The notes beneath the pieces were generated by a model, which searched no databases, was not told the DNA's origin, and worked only from the letters and a program-made list of their open reading frames with translations. From Planctomycetota bacterium (lineage in GTDB: Bacteria > Planctomycetota > UBA1135 > UBA2386), in NCBI GenBank assembly GCA_020849665.1, contig JADLFX010000023.1:1-52848 (forward strand): a stretch of 52,848 bases of DNA, given 5' to 3'. Position numbers and translations under genes: made by a program. This document shows, piece by piece, positions 1 through 9,000 of the stretch (positions are counted from its first letter, which is position 1; every line of letters starts with the position of its first letter).

Positions 1-243
1 ACCGCGCGCGTCTGGGTCAAGACCAAGGGCGCGCGCAACGCCTGGGTGAAGTGCTTCCTCTATCGCGGCGACGAGGTCGTGCACGAGGACGTGGATGTCG
101 CCCGGCTCCCCGGCGACTCGGACTGGCAGAGGCTCGAGCGGACCTGGCAGCTCGCCGGCGCGGATCGTGCGGTGCTCCAGATCGTGATGGTCCTGGGCGG
201 CGAGGTGTGGATCGACACGTGCGAGGTCCTGGCGGGGAAGTGA
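1..243 (+). CDS. C-terminal fragment of a protein with a carbohydrate-binding-like beta-sandwich (partial)
   Basis: The reading frame is open from the first base and ends at a TGA at 241-243, giving 80 residues of a protein whose start lies outside the window. The visible part alternates hydrophobic and polar residues and ends with an 'evWIDtcEVLaGK' strand. This resembles the last strand of galactose-binding or CBM-type jelly rolls, where a W-I-D segment closes the sandwich. No catalytic motif is visible. It is convergent with the kinase gene that ends at 321. The fold call is inference from pattern only; that it is a coding C-terminus is fairly safe because of its ordinary amino-acid composition. 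Confidence 0.6.
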   Translation, partial: TARVWVKTKGARNAWVKCFLYRGDEVVHEDVDVARLPGDSDWQRLERTWQLAGADRAVLQIVMVLGGEVWIDTCEVLAGK

Positions 244-265
244 GCCGGATCCGCGCGCGGCGCAC

Positions 266-289
266 TCCGCCACCGGACCGGACGGCGGA
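266..289. terminator. weak GC hairpin between convergent genes
   Basis: TCCGCC (266-271) can pair with GGCGGA (284-289) around a 12-nt loop. It lies in the 77-bp gap between two convergent stop codons. There is no U-tract on either side, so a terminator role is only a guess. Confidence 0.25.
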
Positions 290-320
290 TCGTTGCGCCG
301 GCCCTGACCTCGGGCGACGA

Positions 321-3300
321 CTACCGCCGCGCGCTCTCCAGCACCTCGGTGAAACCCGGCTCCGCGCGCAGCGGCGCGAGCGCCTCGGACTCGAGGAATG
401 CGGCGTCGCGGTAGCCACGTCGCACGGCCTCGCGCAGGAGGTCCAAAGGCGCATGGCGCGGGCCGACACGGGGCGACCGGCCGGGGGGCGGAACCGGCAC
501 GTGGGGCGGCGCCGACCGGGTCCGCAGCTGCGCGATGCGTGCTGCGACGCGCACCAGGAGTTCGGGAGCGTCGGCGGACTCGCTGGCCATGAGCGCCTGG
601 CCCAGGGCATCGAGCGCCTGGCGCTCGGCCGGAGAGCGCTCCTCGACTCCCGCCGCGGCCCAGGTCCGCTCGAGTTCGGCGCGAGCCTCGCCGAGCCGCC
701 CGCTCTCGACCAGAGCCGTCGCCAGATGCATCGCACTCACCACCGCCGCCCCGCCCTCTGGCGCCGTGCGCAATGCCAGATCCCGGGCGCGCCGCAGCGT
801 ATCGACGGCCTCCGGCAGCCGGCCGCTCCGGACCAGGAGCCTGCCGAGGCGGCTGCCGGCGCCGAGCGCGACACGAACGGCCTCCGGGGCCTGGCTCGCC
901 CGTGCGTCGGCGTCCGACCACACCTGCAGGACCCGGCGGTAGCTTGCCTCCGCCTCCTCGGTGCGCCCGTGCCGATCGAAGGCCATGCCCTGGTCCTGCA
1001 GCGACTGCACCAGCGGCACGAGCTCGCCGAAGTGCGCGAGGATCCGCTCGCCCACCTCGATCGCCGCGCGGTGCCAGGGCTCCGCCGCCTCGAGCCGATC
1101 GACGTAGGTGGCGGCCAGCCGCTGGCAGGTCTCTGCCATCAGCCATAGGGAGGTGGGACTCGGCTCCCCGCTCCGGCGCAGCTCTTCGGCGCGGCGCGTG
1201 GCCCGCAGCAGGAGCTCCTCCCGCTCGGGGTCGCCGGGCGGCAGGCGCGCCCCCAGGACCGTGAGCGCCTCGACCGTGCTCCAGTGCGCCGTGACCAGGT
1301 CCGGGTACTCGGCGGCGCAACGCTCGCCCTCGGCGATCGCCTCCTGGAGCAGCGCGCGACCTTCCTCCGGCCTCGACGGGAGCAGGGTCCTGCCCAGGCG
1401 CGCCAGGTCGGCGACCCGGCGCTGACGATCCGTGGGCGTCACGGGCCCGAGCGCCGCCAGGGCTGCGTGCACCTCCAGGGCGCGGCGCAAGGGTGCCTCG
1501 GCCGGGTGGGGACCCACGGCCGGTCGCGTGGCGGGTCCCGCCGGCACCGGCGCAGCCGCGTAGAGCAGCATCTGGCCCAGGTTGCCTTCGGCCGCGCAGA
1601 GGCCGCGCAGGTAGCGTGGCTCGGCCGGGTCGGCGGCGCACAGCTCGGTGAAGATCTGCACCGCACGCCGCGCGGCCTCCACACCCGCCGGCTGGGCACG
1701 TCGATCGGCCGGCTCGTGCATGGCGTTCAGGACCGACGCGGTCGTGAAGTGATCGGCGCGCTGGAACGGATGGCCCTCCGGCCAGGCGCGCGCCCTGGCC
1801 AGCGCGGCGGAATAGGCACTGGCGGCGTCCTCCGTCCTGCCAAGGTGCTGCAGTGCTGCGCCGAGCGCGGCCAGGGCGCGCCGATGCCGCTCCCACGCCT
1901 CGCCATCCTGCGGGTGCGCGTCGGCCAGCTCCGCGAGCTGCCGCACGGCATCGCCGAGGAGCGCGGCGCCCTCGCGCGCGCGGCCCAGCGCGACGTAGAG
2001 CTCGCCGAGCTGCTTCTGCACCCAGGCCTTCTCGCCGCCGAAGCGCTCGGTCAGGACTCCCTGGCGCAGGAACGCCTCGTAGTACCCCACGGCGTCGGCC
2101 AGGAGTGCCGTTCGCAGCGCCCCGGAGCGCGGCACGTGCTCGAGTTCGTGCGTGGCCACGCGCGTCAGCATCCGCTCGACGACCTCCAGCGCTCCGAGCC
2201 CGAACGCCTCCACCTGCGTCTGCGCGGCGCGGACCAGGTGCGCTGCGCGCCGTTCCTGCCACCAGAGCGCGAGCGGACCGAAGAGCAGGATCGCGGCCAA
2301 CATGCCCAGGGCCACCGCGCGCGCCGGCTGGCGCTGTGCCCAGCGGCGCGCCCGGAGCCACGGGCCGGCGCGGCGGGCGCGGAGCGGCCGGCGCGCCAGG
2401 ACGTTGTCGAGATCGGCAGCGAACTCCGCGGCGCTCGCGTAGCGGCGCTCGGCATCCGGGTCCATCACCGAGCGGCACACCGTCTCGACTTCCCAGGTGA
2501 GGTCGGGGTTCCACCGCCGCATCTCCGGGAACCGGGCCTCCAGGATGCTGCGCCGCAGGCTCTCGCCATTCGCAGCCGTGAACGGCAGCTTCAGGGTCAG
2601 GAGCTCGAAGAGCGTCACGCCCAGCGACCACAGGTCGCTGCGCGGATCCGCGCGGCCGCCGTCGCCCCGCACCTGCTCGGGGGACATGTAGGCCAGCGAC
2701 CCCGGCTGGGTGGCGGTCTCGGTCAGCGCTCCGGGCTCGGCCAACCGTGCCAGGCCGAAGTCGATCAGCACCGCCCGACCCTGCACGGTCAGCATCACAT
2801 TGGAGGGCTTCACATCGCGGTGGATCACGCCACGGCTGTGTGCGTGCCCGAGCGCGTCGGCCACGTCCGCGACGATCCGCAGGCAGCACTCGACCCACGA
2901 GCCCGAGAACACGCGTGCCCGCTCCGCCGGCAGCGCGGCCACGTCGATCCCGGCCGCGTGCGCCAGATCCAGTCCGCGCAGCTCCGCAGGGTTGCGTCCC
3001 TGCAGCGCGTGCAGGATCTCGCCCAGGCTGCGGCCCTCCAGCCATTCCATGGCCAGCATGGGGATGCCGACCTGTTGATGGACCGAGAAGAGTTTCACGA
3101 TGCCGGGATGCTGGAGCTGGGCCACCGCGGTCACCTCGCGGTGGAAGCGCTTGCGTGCTCCAGGCAGGTACAGGTGCTCGGCGCGGATCAGCTTCAGCGC
3201 CACGCGTCGCCGCAGCGCCCGCTCCTCGGCGAGGAACACGACGCCCATGCCGCCGCCGCCCAGGCGGCGCAAGAGCAGGTAGTCGCCGAGCTGTTCGGGA

Positions 3301-3536
3301 ACCCGGCTGTCCTCCGCCGGCATGGTGCGATGCGGCTGGGCCTCGCTCCAGAACGGTGTGGAGGTCAGCGGGCCGAGGGCGGCGATGCTGGCGCGGATCT
3401 CACTGGCCAGCTCCGGGTGTTCGGCGCATACCCGCTCGACGGCACCGGAGCCTTCCGACCAGAGACCCCTCAGGCACTCCGCGACCAGCGACTCCAGCCG
3501 CTCGTCGTCGTCGGGATCACGGAGTGCCGGTTGCAT
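321..3536 (-). CDS. Membrane-anchored Ser/Thr protein kinase with TPR-like C-terminal region
   Basis: A 1071-residue Hanks-type kinase. Residues 1-80 are a helical N-terminal extension. The kinase domain spans about 84-385: glycine-rich loop G-G-G-G-M-G (93-98), ATP-anchoring K115 in VALK, catalytic H-R-D (239-241) with KPSN, D-F-G (259-261) and S-P-E-Q as the activation-segment end. All key residues are present, so it should be active. A transmembrane helix follows at about 406-426 (AVALGMLAAILLFGPLALWW), placing the kinase in the cytoplasm. The remaining ~640 residues are Ala/Arg/Glu-rich helical repeats of TPR type, ending in the 'LAPLRAEPGFTEVLE' pattern often seen at the end of planctomycete kinase-TPR proteins. 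It is divergent from an ECF sigma gene 78 bp away, an arrangement typical of kinase-linked ECF regulation; a functional link is inferred. No Shine-Dalgarno is visible before the ATG at 3536. Confidence 0.93.
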   Translation of the reverse strand: MQPALRDPDDDERLESLVAECLRGLWSEGSGAVERVCAEHPELASEIRASIAALGPLTSTPFWSEAQPHRTMPAEDSRVPEQLGDYLLLRRLGGGGMGVVFLAEERALRRRVALKLIRAEHLYLPGARKRFHREVTAVAQLQHPGIVKLFSVHQQVGIPMLAMEWLEGRSLGEILHALQGRNPAELRGLDLAHAAGIDVAALPAERARVFSGSWVECCLRIVADVADALGHAHSRGVIHRDVKPSNVMLTVQGRAVLIDFGLARLAEPGALTETATQPGSLAYMSPEQVRGDGGRADPRSDLWSLGVTLFELLTLKLPFTAANGESLRRSILEARFPEMRRWNPDLTWEVETVCRSVMDPDAERRYASAAEFAADLDNVLARRPLRARRAGPWLRARRWAQRQPARAVALGMLAAILLFGPLALWWQERRAAHLVRAAQTQVEAFGLGALEVVERMLTRVATHELEHVPRSGALRTALLADAVGYYEAFLRQGVLTERFGGEKAWVQKQLGELYVALGRAREGAALLGDAVRQLAELADAHPQDGEAWERHRRALAALGAALQHLGRTEDAASAYSAALARARAWPEGHPFQRADHFTTASVLNAMHEPADRRAQPAGVEAARRAVQIFTELCAADPAEPRYLRGLCAAEGNLGQMLLYAAAPVPAGPATRPAVGPHPAEAPLRRALEVHAALAALGPVTPTDRQRRVADLARLGRTLLPSRPEEGRALLQEAIAEGERCAAEYPDLVTAHWSTVEALTVLGARLPPGDPEREELLLRATRRAEELRRSGEPSPTSLWLMAETCQRLAATYVDRLEAAEPWHRAAIEVGERILAHFGELVPLVQSLQDQGMAFDRHGRTEEAEASYRRVLQVWSDADARASQAPEAVRVALGAGSRLGRLLVRSGRLPEAVDTLRRARDLALRTAPEGGAAVVSAMHLATALVESGRLGEARAELERTWAAAGVEERSPAERQALDALGQALMASESADAPELLVRVAARIAQLRTRSAPPHVPVPPPGRSPRVGPRHAPLDLLREAVRRGYRDAAFLESEALAPLRAEPGFTEVLESARR

Positions 3537-3600
3537 GGTGAGTGAGGTGGACCGGTGAGCGTGGCGACGTGGGCCGTACGAGCCTGCTCCGGGGCCTGGT

Positions 3601-3606
3601 TATAGT
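3601..3606 (+). promoter_or_regulatory. possible -10 element (TATAGT) of the ECF sigma gene
   Basis: TATAGT matches the TATAAT consensus at five of six positions and stands out in GC-rich surroundings. It ends only 8 nt before the ATG at 3615, so a transcript started from it would be nearly leaderless. No convincing -35 hexamer is seen at the expected distance. Confidence 0.3.
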
Positions 3607-3614
3607 CCCGGCGC

Positions 3615-4271
3615 ATGACCTCGGGCACGGAGCGAGCGGAGCAGGGCACTCCCCCGGACGAGGGCGGCGCGCCGGGTGGCGATGAGTTCCCGGCGCGACT
3701 GGCGCGAGCTCGTGCGGGGGACCGTGACGCGCTGGCCGCACTGCTGGCAGGCCACCTGCCGCGGCTCGAGGCGTTCGTGCGGGGCCGGGGCAGCGGACGG
3801 ACCGGCGATCGCGATGCGGCCGAAGACCTCGTGCAGTCGACCTGCCGCGAGATCCTGGAGCGCCTGGAGCGCTTCGACGACCATGGCGAAGGCGAGGCAG
3901 CCTTCGCCGCGTGGCTCTACGCGACGGCGACGCGCAAGATCGCGGACCGCCACCGCTACCATCAGCGGCAGCGGCGGGACGCCGGGCGCGAGATCCGCGG
4001 GCCGGAGCCGATCGATCTCGGCGAGCTGCTGCGCACCTCGCACACGCCCAGCCGCGACGTGGAGATCGAGCAGCGCCGGCAGCTCGTGCTGGGCGCGCTC
4101 GACGCCATGCCCGAGCACTACCGCGAAGTCCTGCGCCTAGCGTACTTCGAGGGCCTGCCGCGCGCCGAGATCGCGGCTCGCCTGGGCAAGCCCGGCGCCA
4201 ACGCAGTGCAGGCGCTCCTGGCGCGCGCTCTCGCGCGCCTGGGCAACACGCTGCGGCGACTGGGGCCCTGA
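3615..4271 (+). CDS. ECF-family RNA polymerase sigma factor
   Basis: A 218-residue sigma-70-family protein. Region 2 lies at about residues 45-120 (core 'AAEDLVQSTCREIL' then 'AAFAAWLYATATRKIADRHR', the -10-binding and core-binding helices). A polar linker follows. Region 4 is at about 155-215 ('LDAMPEHYREVLRLAYFEGLPRAEIA' plus the helix-turn-helix recognition helix). Its length is normal for ECF factors. It is divergent from the kinase at 321-3536; in Planctomycetota such sigma/kinase pairs are common and the kinase is thought to control the sigma factor instead of a classical anti-sigma factor. No anti-sigma gene is adjacent. Start: the ATG at 3615 is just after a TATAGT box, so it may be translated from a leaderless message. 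Confidence 0.93.
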   Translation: MTSGTERAEQGTPPDEGGAPGGDEFPARLARARAGDRDALAALLAGHLPRLEAFVRGRGSGRTGDRDAAEDLVQSTCREILERLERFDDHGEGEAAFAAWLYATATRKIADRHRYHQRQRRDAGREIRGPEPIDLGELLRTSHTPSRDVEIEQRRQLVLGALDAMPEHYREVLRLAYFEGLPRAEIAARLGKPGANAVQALLARALARLGNTLRRLGP

Positions 4272-4298
4272 GCACGCTGGTCTCCGGCTGCGGTCTCG

Positions 4299-5933
4299 CT
4301 AGTTCACCAGCCGCACCGGGCGCGCGTTGCTGGCCATGTCGAACGACGAGAACCCCGGGCCGAACACGACATATGCGTGCCAGAACGTGAGGCCGATCCA
4401 CGCCGGATCGACCCCGGGCACGATCTGGAAGTCGCAGGTGCCATCGCCATTGCCGTCCAGTGCCGTCAGCGAGGCCGGCAAGAGCGGCGAGTTGGGGTTG
4501 CTCGCCGTGTAGATCAGGTACGGGTCGAATGCCAAGGGCAGCAGATGCCCGCCGAGCGGTATCCCGGGCTCCATGCCGGTGAAGCTGCCGACCACGAACG
4601 CGAACTTGCCAGCGTGCACGCTGCCGGCCTGCAGGTGGTACTTCGCAGCGCCACCCGTGGCGATCGAGAGCGTGTGCGCCTCGCACCAAAGGCGCAGATC
4701 GCGCGTCGAGTACACCTGGAAGCCGGTGCGGCCAGGGCTGCCGACGAGCAGGTCACGGCGGCCGTCCCGGTCGACGTCGCCGGCCAGCGCCAGCGACGCT
4801 CCCACGGCATCGCCACGATTCACGCCCCACAGGTCCCGCAGGATGTTCCCGGTCTTGCCCGAGTAGAGGCGCGCCAGGCCCACGTGCCAGCCAAAGGTCC
4901 CGCCGCTGCGCGCATTGGCCCCGCCGACCGCGAAATCGGCGTGACCGTCTAGGTCGACGTCGCCCAGGTCCGCGGCGGCGACGGCCCAACCGGCATAGAC
5001 GGGTTGCGTCTGCAGGAGCAGGCCGAGGGTCTTGCCCGAGTAGACCTCGCCGATGCCGGTGCTGAGGCCGGGCCCGCCCACGAAGAAGTCGGCGGTGCCG
5101 TCGGCATCCACGTCGCCGAGGCGCACGAGCGTCGCGCCGACCATGTTGTTCCCGATGCCGGCCCCGGAAGTGTCGGTGATGGTCTTCAGCGTGGTCCGGA
5201 AGCGACCGGACACGACGCGGGTGTAGGAAGCGGCGACGTTGGGCTGGCCACCGACCCCGTACGCGTAGTCGGCATGGCCATCCGCGTCGATATCGCCGAG
5301 GCCGAGCACACCGACGCCGAGCTGGTCGCCCGACGCGGCGCCGAAGAACGCGTACAGCACCGTCGTGCGGTCGGCACCCGACACGAAGTAGAGCGCGCCC
5401 CAGTTGGTGCCGGGGTGGCCCGGGGCGCCGAACGCGAAGTCGGCCTTGCCGTCACGATCCACGTCCCCGATCAACGCCGCGCAGGTGCCGAAGCGGTGGT
5501 CGGCCCCCGCACCCGTCCAGGTCTTGAGCGTCGCGCCGGTCTTGCCGGTGATCAGGTACACCGCCCCGGAGTTCTGACCGTTGGTGCCGTCGTCAGCCGC
5601 TGTGAAGAGGAAGTCCTGCACACCGTCGGCGTCGAGGTCGCCCACCCCCACGAGTCCGCCACCCGTGGGACCCACGACCACCTTGTAGATCTGCGTGGCG
5701 GACCGGCCCGACCAGGCGATCAGCTGGCCGCCGCCCGCGGCGGCGAAGTCGGCGTGGCCGTCCGAATCGAGATCGCCCAGGCCGATCACACCGGTCCCGA
5801 ACCCACCGATCGGAACGCGGAGGTCGTAGAGCCTGCTTTGCGCCTCGACCCGCGCCGGGAGCGCCCCGAGCAAGAGGGCGAGCGGAAGGAGGGCGCGGGG
5901 AAGATGCGGACGGGTACGCCAGGTCATGTGCAT
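4299..5933 (-). CDS. Exported FG-GAP repeat (beta-propeller) protein
   Basis: 544 residues. The N-terminus is a Sec signal peptide (RT-R, hydrophobic core LPRALLPLALLLGAL, cleavage likely after VEA at about 31). Then come about seven FG-GAP units of roughly 60 residues, each with a calcium-binding D-x-D-x-D-G loop (DLDSDG, DLDADG, DVDRDG, DIDADG, DVDADG, DVDLDG, DVDRDG) followed by an 'aDFaxGg' strand, which would form an integrin-alpha-like seven-bladed propeller. The last ~120 residues form a separate beta-rich domain ending 'SNARPVRLVN' that looks related to the ends of two other exported proteins here (41300-43978 and 46677-50324). The start at 5933 (Met-His-Met) is favoured because AGGAG lies 7 nt upstream. 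The same frame stays open antisense to the helicase gene; that extension is not believed. Function unknown, probably surface adhesion or a structural role. Confidence 0.9.
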   Translation of the reverse strand: MHMTWRTRPHLPRALLPLALLLGALPARVEAQSRLYDLRVPIGGFGTGVIGLGDLDSDGHADFAAAGGGQLIAWSGRSATQIYKVVVGPTGGGLVGVGDLDADGVQDFLFTAADDGTNGQNSGAVYLITGKTGATLKTWTGAGADHRFGTCAALIGDVDRDGKADFAFGAPGHPGTNWGALYFVSGADRTTVLYAFFGAASGDQLGVGVLGLGDIDADGHADYAYGVGGQPNVAASYTRVVSGRFRTTLKTITDTSGAGIGNNMVGATLVRLGDVDADGTADFFVGGPGLSTGIGEVYSGKTLGLLLQTQPVYAGWAVAAADLGDVDLDGHADFAVGGANARSGGTFGWHVGLARLYSGKTGNILRDLWGVNRGDAVGASLALAGDVDRDGRRDLLVGSPGRTGFQVYSTRDLRLWCEAHTLSIATGGAAKYHLQAGSVHAGKFAFVVGSFTGMEPGIPLGGHLLPLAFDPYLIYTASNPNSPLLPASLTALDGNGDGTCDFQIVPGVDPAWIGLTFWHAYVVFGPGFSSFDMASNARPVRLVN

Positions 5934-6083
5934 GGTGGGACTCCTCGAGGACCAGGACCCAGACCGTCGCGCGCGCTGGCAAGTGACGGAGATTCTGCGC
6001 AGGTTCCGCCCCGCGGTGCGGAGTCCCGCCGACCTCGTCCTGCCCAGGGGCCCGGCCGCCGCGTAGAACCACCGCCCACGATC

Positions 6084-9000
6084 ATGGCGCCCGACCTCCC
6101 GTCGAAGCTCGCGGAGCTGCGCAAGGAGCTCCTCGACCTGACCCGTCGCAACCGGCTCCTGCACCTTCCCGACCAGGGCCGGGCCGTCCTGCCGATCGTG
6201 GACGAGAAGCCGGACCCGATCTGGCGCCTCCTGGTGGAGGGGGAGAAGACGCTGCACTTCCTCGCCGCCGAGGAGGCGCCCCCCCCGACGGCCGCGATCG
6301 TGCCCGCGGGCCCGGCGGCCGGCGGCCTCGGCCTGGATCTGCCCCCGCTCGCGCAGGGCGAGACCCCCGAACCGCGGCACCACGACGCCAGGCTGCAGAC
6401 GGCGCTGGAGAGCACACGACTGCAGGAGCGGCTCCTGCACCTCGCCCGCGAGGCGCGCAGCGCCCTGGAGGAGCTGGGCACCAATCTGCTCTACCTCACG
6501 TTCGGCACGGTCGAGTGGGTCGACGCGGAGACGCGGCGGACCTCGCGCGCGCCGCTCCTCTTCGTGCCGGTGGAGCTGGAACGCCGCAGCGTGCAGAGCC
6601 GCCACACGGTGCACGCCGTGCAGGAGGATCTCTTCGTCAATCCGAACCTGCTGGAGCTGGCGCGCCGGATCCACGGCGTGGCCCTGCCGGAGGGCGACCT
6701 CGAGGCCGAGGGGTTCGTGCCGACGGAGTACTTCGCCAAGGTCGAAGCGGCCCTGCAGGGCCTGCCGGGCTGGCGCGTGCACGCCGAGCTGCACCTGGGC
6801 CTCTTCAGCTTCGCCAAGCTCCTGCTGTACCGCGACCTCGACCCCGAGGCGTGGCCGGCACAGGACGCGCTGGAAGCGCACCGCGGCGTGGCCTCCCTCC
6901 TGGGCGCCGACGCGCCGCGGCCCGCGCCGCCGCACGCGCCCGTGGAGCCGGGATCGCCCACGGCGCGCGGCTCCTACCTGGTGGTCGACGCCGACGCGAG
7001 CCAGCACCGCGCGATCCTCGCGGCGCGTGCCGGCGACGACCTCGTGATCGAGGGCCCGCCGGGCACGGGCAAGTCGCAGACCATCACCAACCTGATCGCC
7101 GAGTTCCTGGCCCAGGGCCGGACGGTGCTCTTCGTGGCCGAGAAGGCCGCCGCGCTCGACGTGGTGCACGCCCGCCTGCAGGCCGCCGGCCTCGGCGAGT
7201 TCCTGCTCGAGCTGCACAGCCGCCACGCCAGCAAGCGGTCGGTCCTGGAGGAGCTCCAGCGCACGCTCGAGCAGCCGCGCGACGACGGCGGCACCGACGG
7301 CGATCCCGCGCTGGTCGACGAGTCCGCGGCGCGGTTGCAGGCGTACGTGGACGCGCTGCACGCACCGCACGAGCCGCTGGGCCGCACGCCGTACGAGATC
7401 CTGGGCACCGCGCTCGCCCTGGCCGGTGCGCCCGAGCTCCCGGTGCCCATCCCCGACCTGCCGGAGTGGACCGGCGCGGAGCTGCGCTCCGTGCTCGAGG
7501 CCGTGCACGCTCTCGACCGCAGCCTCGCCGCGGTCGGCGCGCCGGAACGGCATCCCTGGCGCGGCGCCGGGCTGACCCAGGCCGGCGTGGCCCTGCAGCA
7601 GGAGCTGCCCGGCCTGGCCGCGCGGGTCGAGGGAGAGCTGCGCGCGCTCGCCGAGGCCGCGCGCGCCCTCGGATCCGCGCTGGGCACGCAGCCGCCGGAA
7701 TCCCTGGCCGCGCTGCGCACCATGGTGGCGGAACCGCCCGCGGCCCCACCCCCCGAGGCTCCTCTGCCGGAGGAGGTGCGCGCGGTGCTGTCCGTCGCGG
7801 TCGACCGCCGTCTCGTCCGGGAGCGGATCGCTCCGCTCGCGGAGCCGGGGATCGCCCACGCCATCGCATGGCTGCCGATCCTGGAGCGCCGCCGGCGCGA
7901 TGCCGGCTCGCTCCTGCGCTGGTGCAGGCCGTCGTGGTACCGCGACGGCAAGACCCTCGCCCGCCACCTGCGGCCCGGCACGCGGCTGCGTGCCGCGCAG
8001 GACGTCGAGGTCCTGACGGATCTGGTGCGCCTCCGCGACCTCGACACGCAGGTGGCCGAGGCCTGCGCGCGCCTGGGCCGCGGGCTCCAGGACGCCGCGG
8101 CGCAGTGGTGTGCCGCGCTCCAGGGCACGGTGCAGGCATGGTTCGGCGGCGACCTGGCCGCGACGCCGTTCGCCGCGCTGCAGGCGCGGATGGCCGAGCC
8201 GCGCAACGCCGAAGGGCTGCAGGACTGGGCCGACCACGTGCGTGCGCGGCGCGCGCTGGAGACGCCGCGCACGGCGGCCTTGCTGGCGCTCGCCACCGGC
8301 GCCGCCGGCGCGCCCGCGCGCGGCCGGCTGGCCGCGGCCTACGAGCGCCAGTTCCACCGGCTGCTCCTCGACCACCTCGGCACGCTGCGCCCGGCCCTGG
8401 GCGGGTTCCGCGGCCTGGACCATGATCGCCTGGTCGAGCGCTTCCGCGCCGCCGACCGCGCCTGGCTCACGGCGAACCGCGCCCGCGTCGCGGCGCGGGC
8501 GCGCGAGCGGCGGCCGGCCCTCGGCGGCTCCGCAGACCGCGAGAGCCGGCTCGGACTGCTGCGCGCCGAACTGCGCAAGAAGCGCCGCCACATGCCGCTC
8601 CGCCGCCTCTTCGCCGACTGCGGCGAAGTGATCCAGGCGCTCAAGCCCTGCTTCCTGATGAGTCCGCTCTCGGTCGCGCACTTCCTCGCCCCCGAGGGCC
8701 TGCGCTTCGACGTGGTGATCTTCGACGAGGCCAGCCAGGTCGAGCCGGCCGATGCCCTCGGCGCCATCGCGCGCGCCCGCCAGATGGTGCTGATCGGCGA
8801 CGAGAAGCAGCTGCCGCCCACGCGCTTCTTCGCCAAGCAGGGCGACGCGGGCGCGGCGGATGGGGCCGACCCGGACGTGGACCGCACCGAGCGGGACGTC
8901 GAGAGCATCCTCTCGCTCGGCGTGGCGCGCCTGCCAGGGCACTGCCGCCACACCCTGCGCTGGCACTACCGGAGCCGCCACGAGAGCCTGATCGGCTTCA

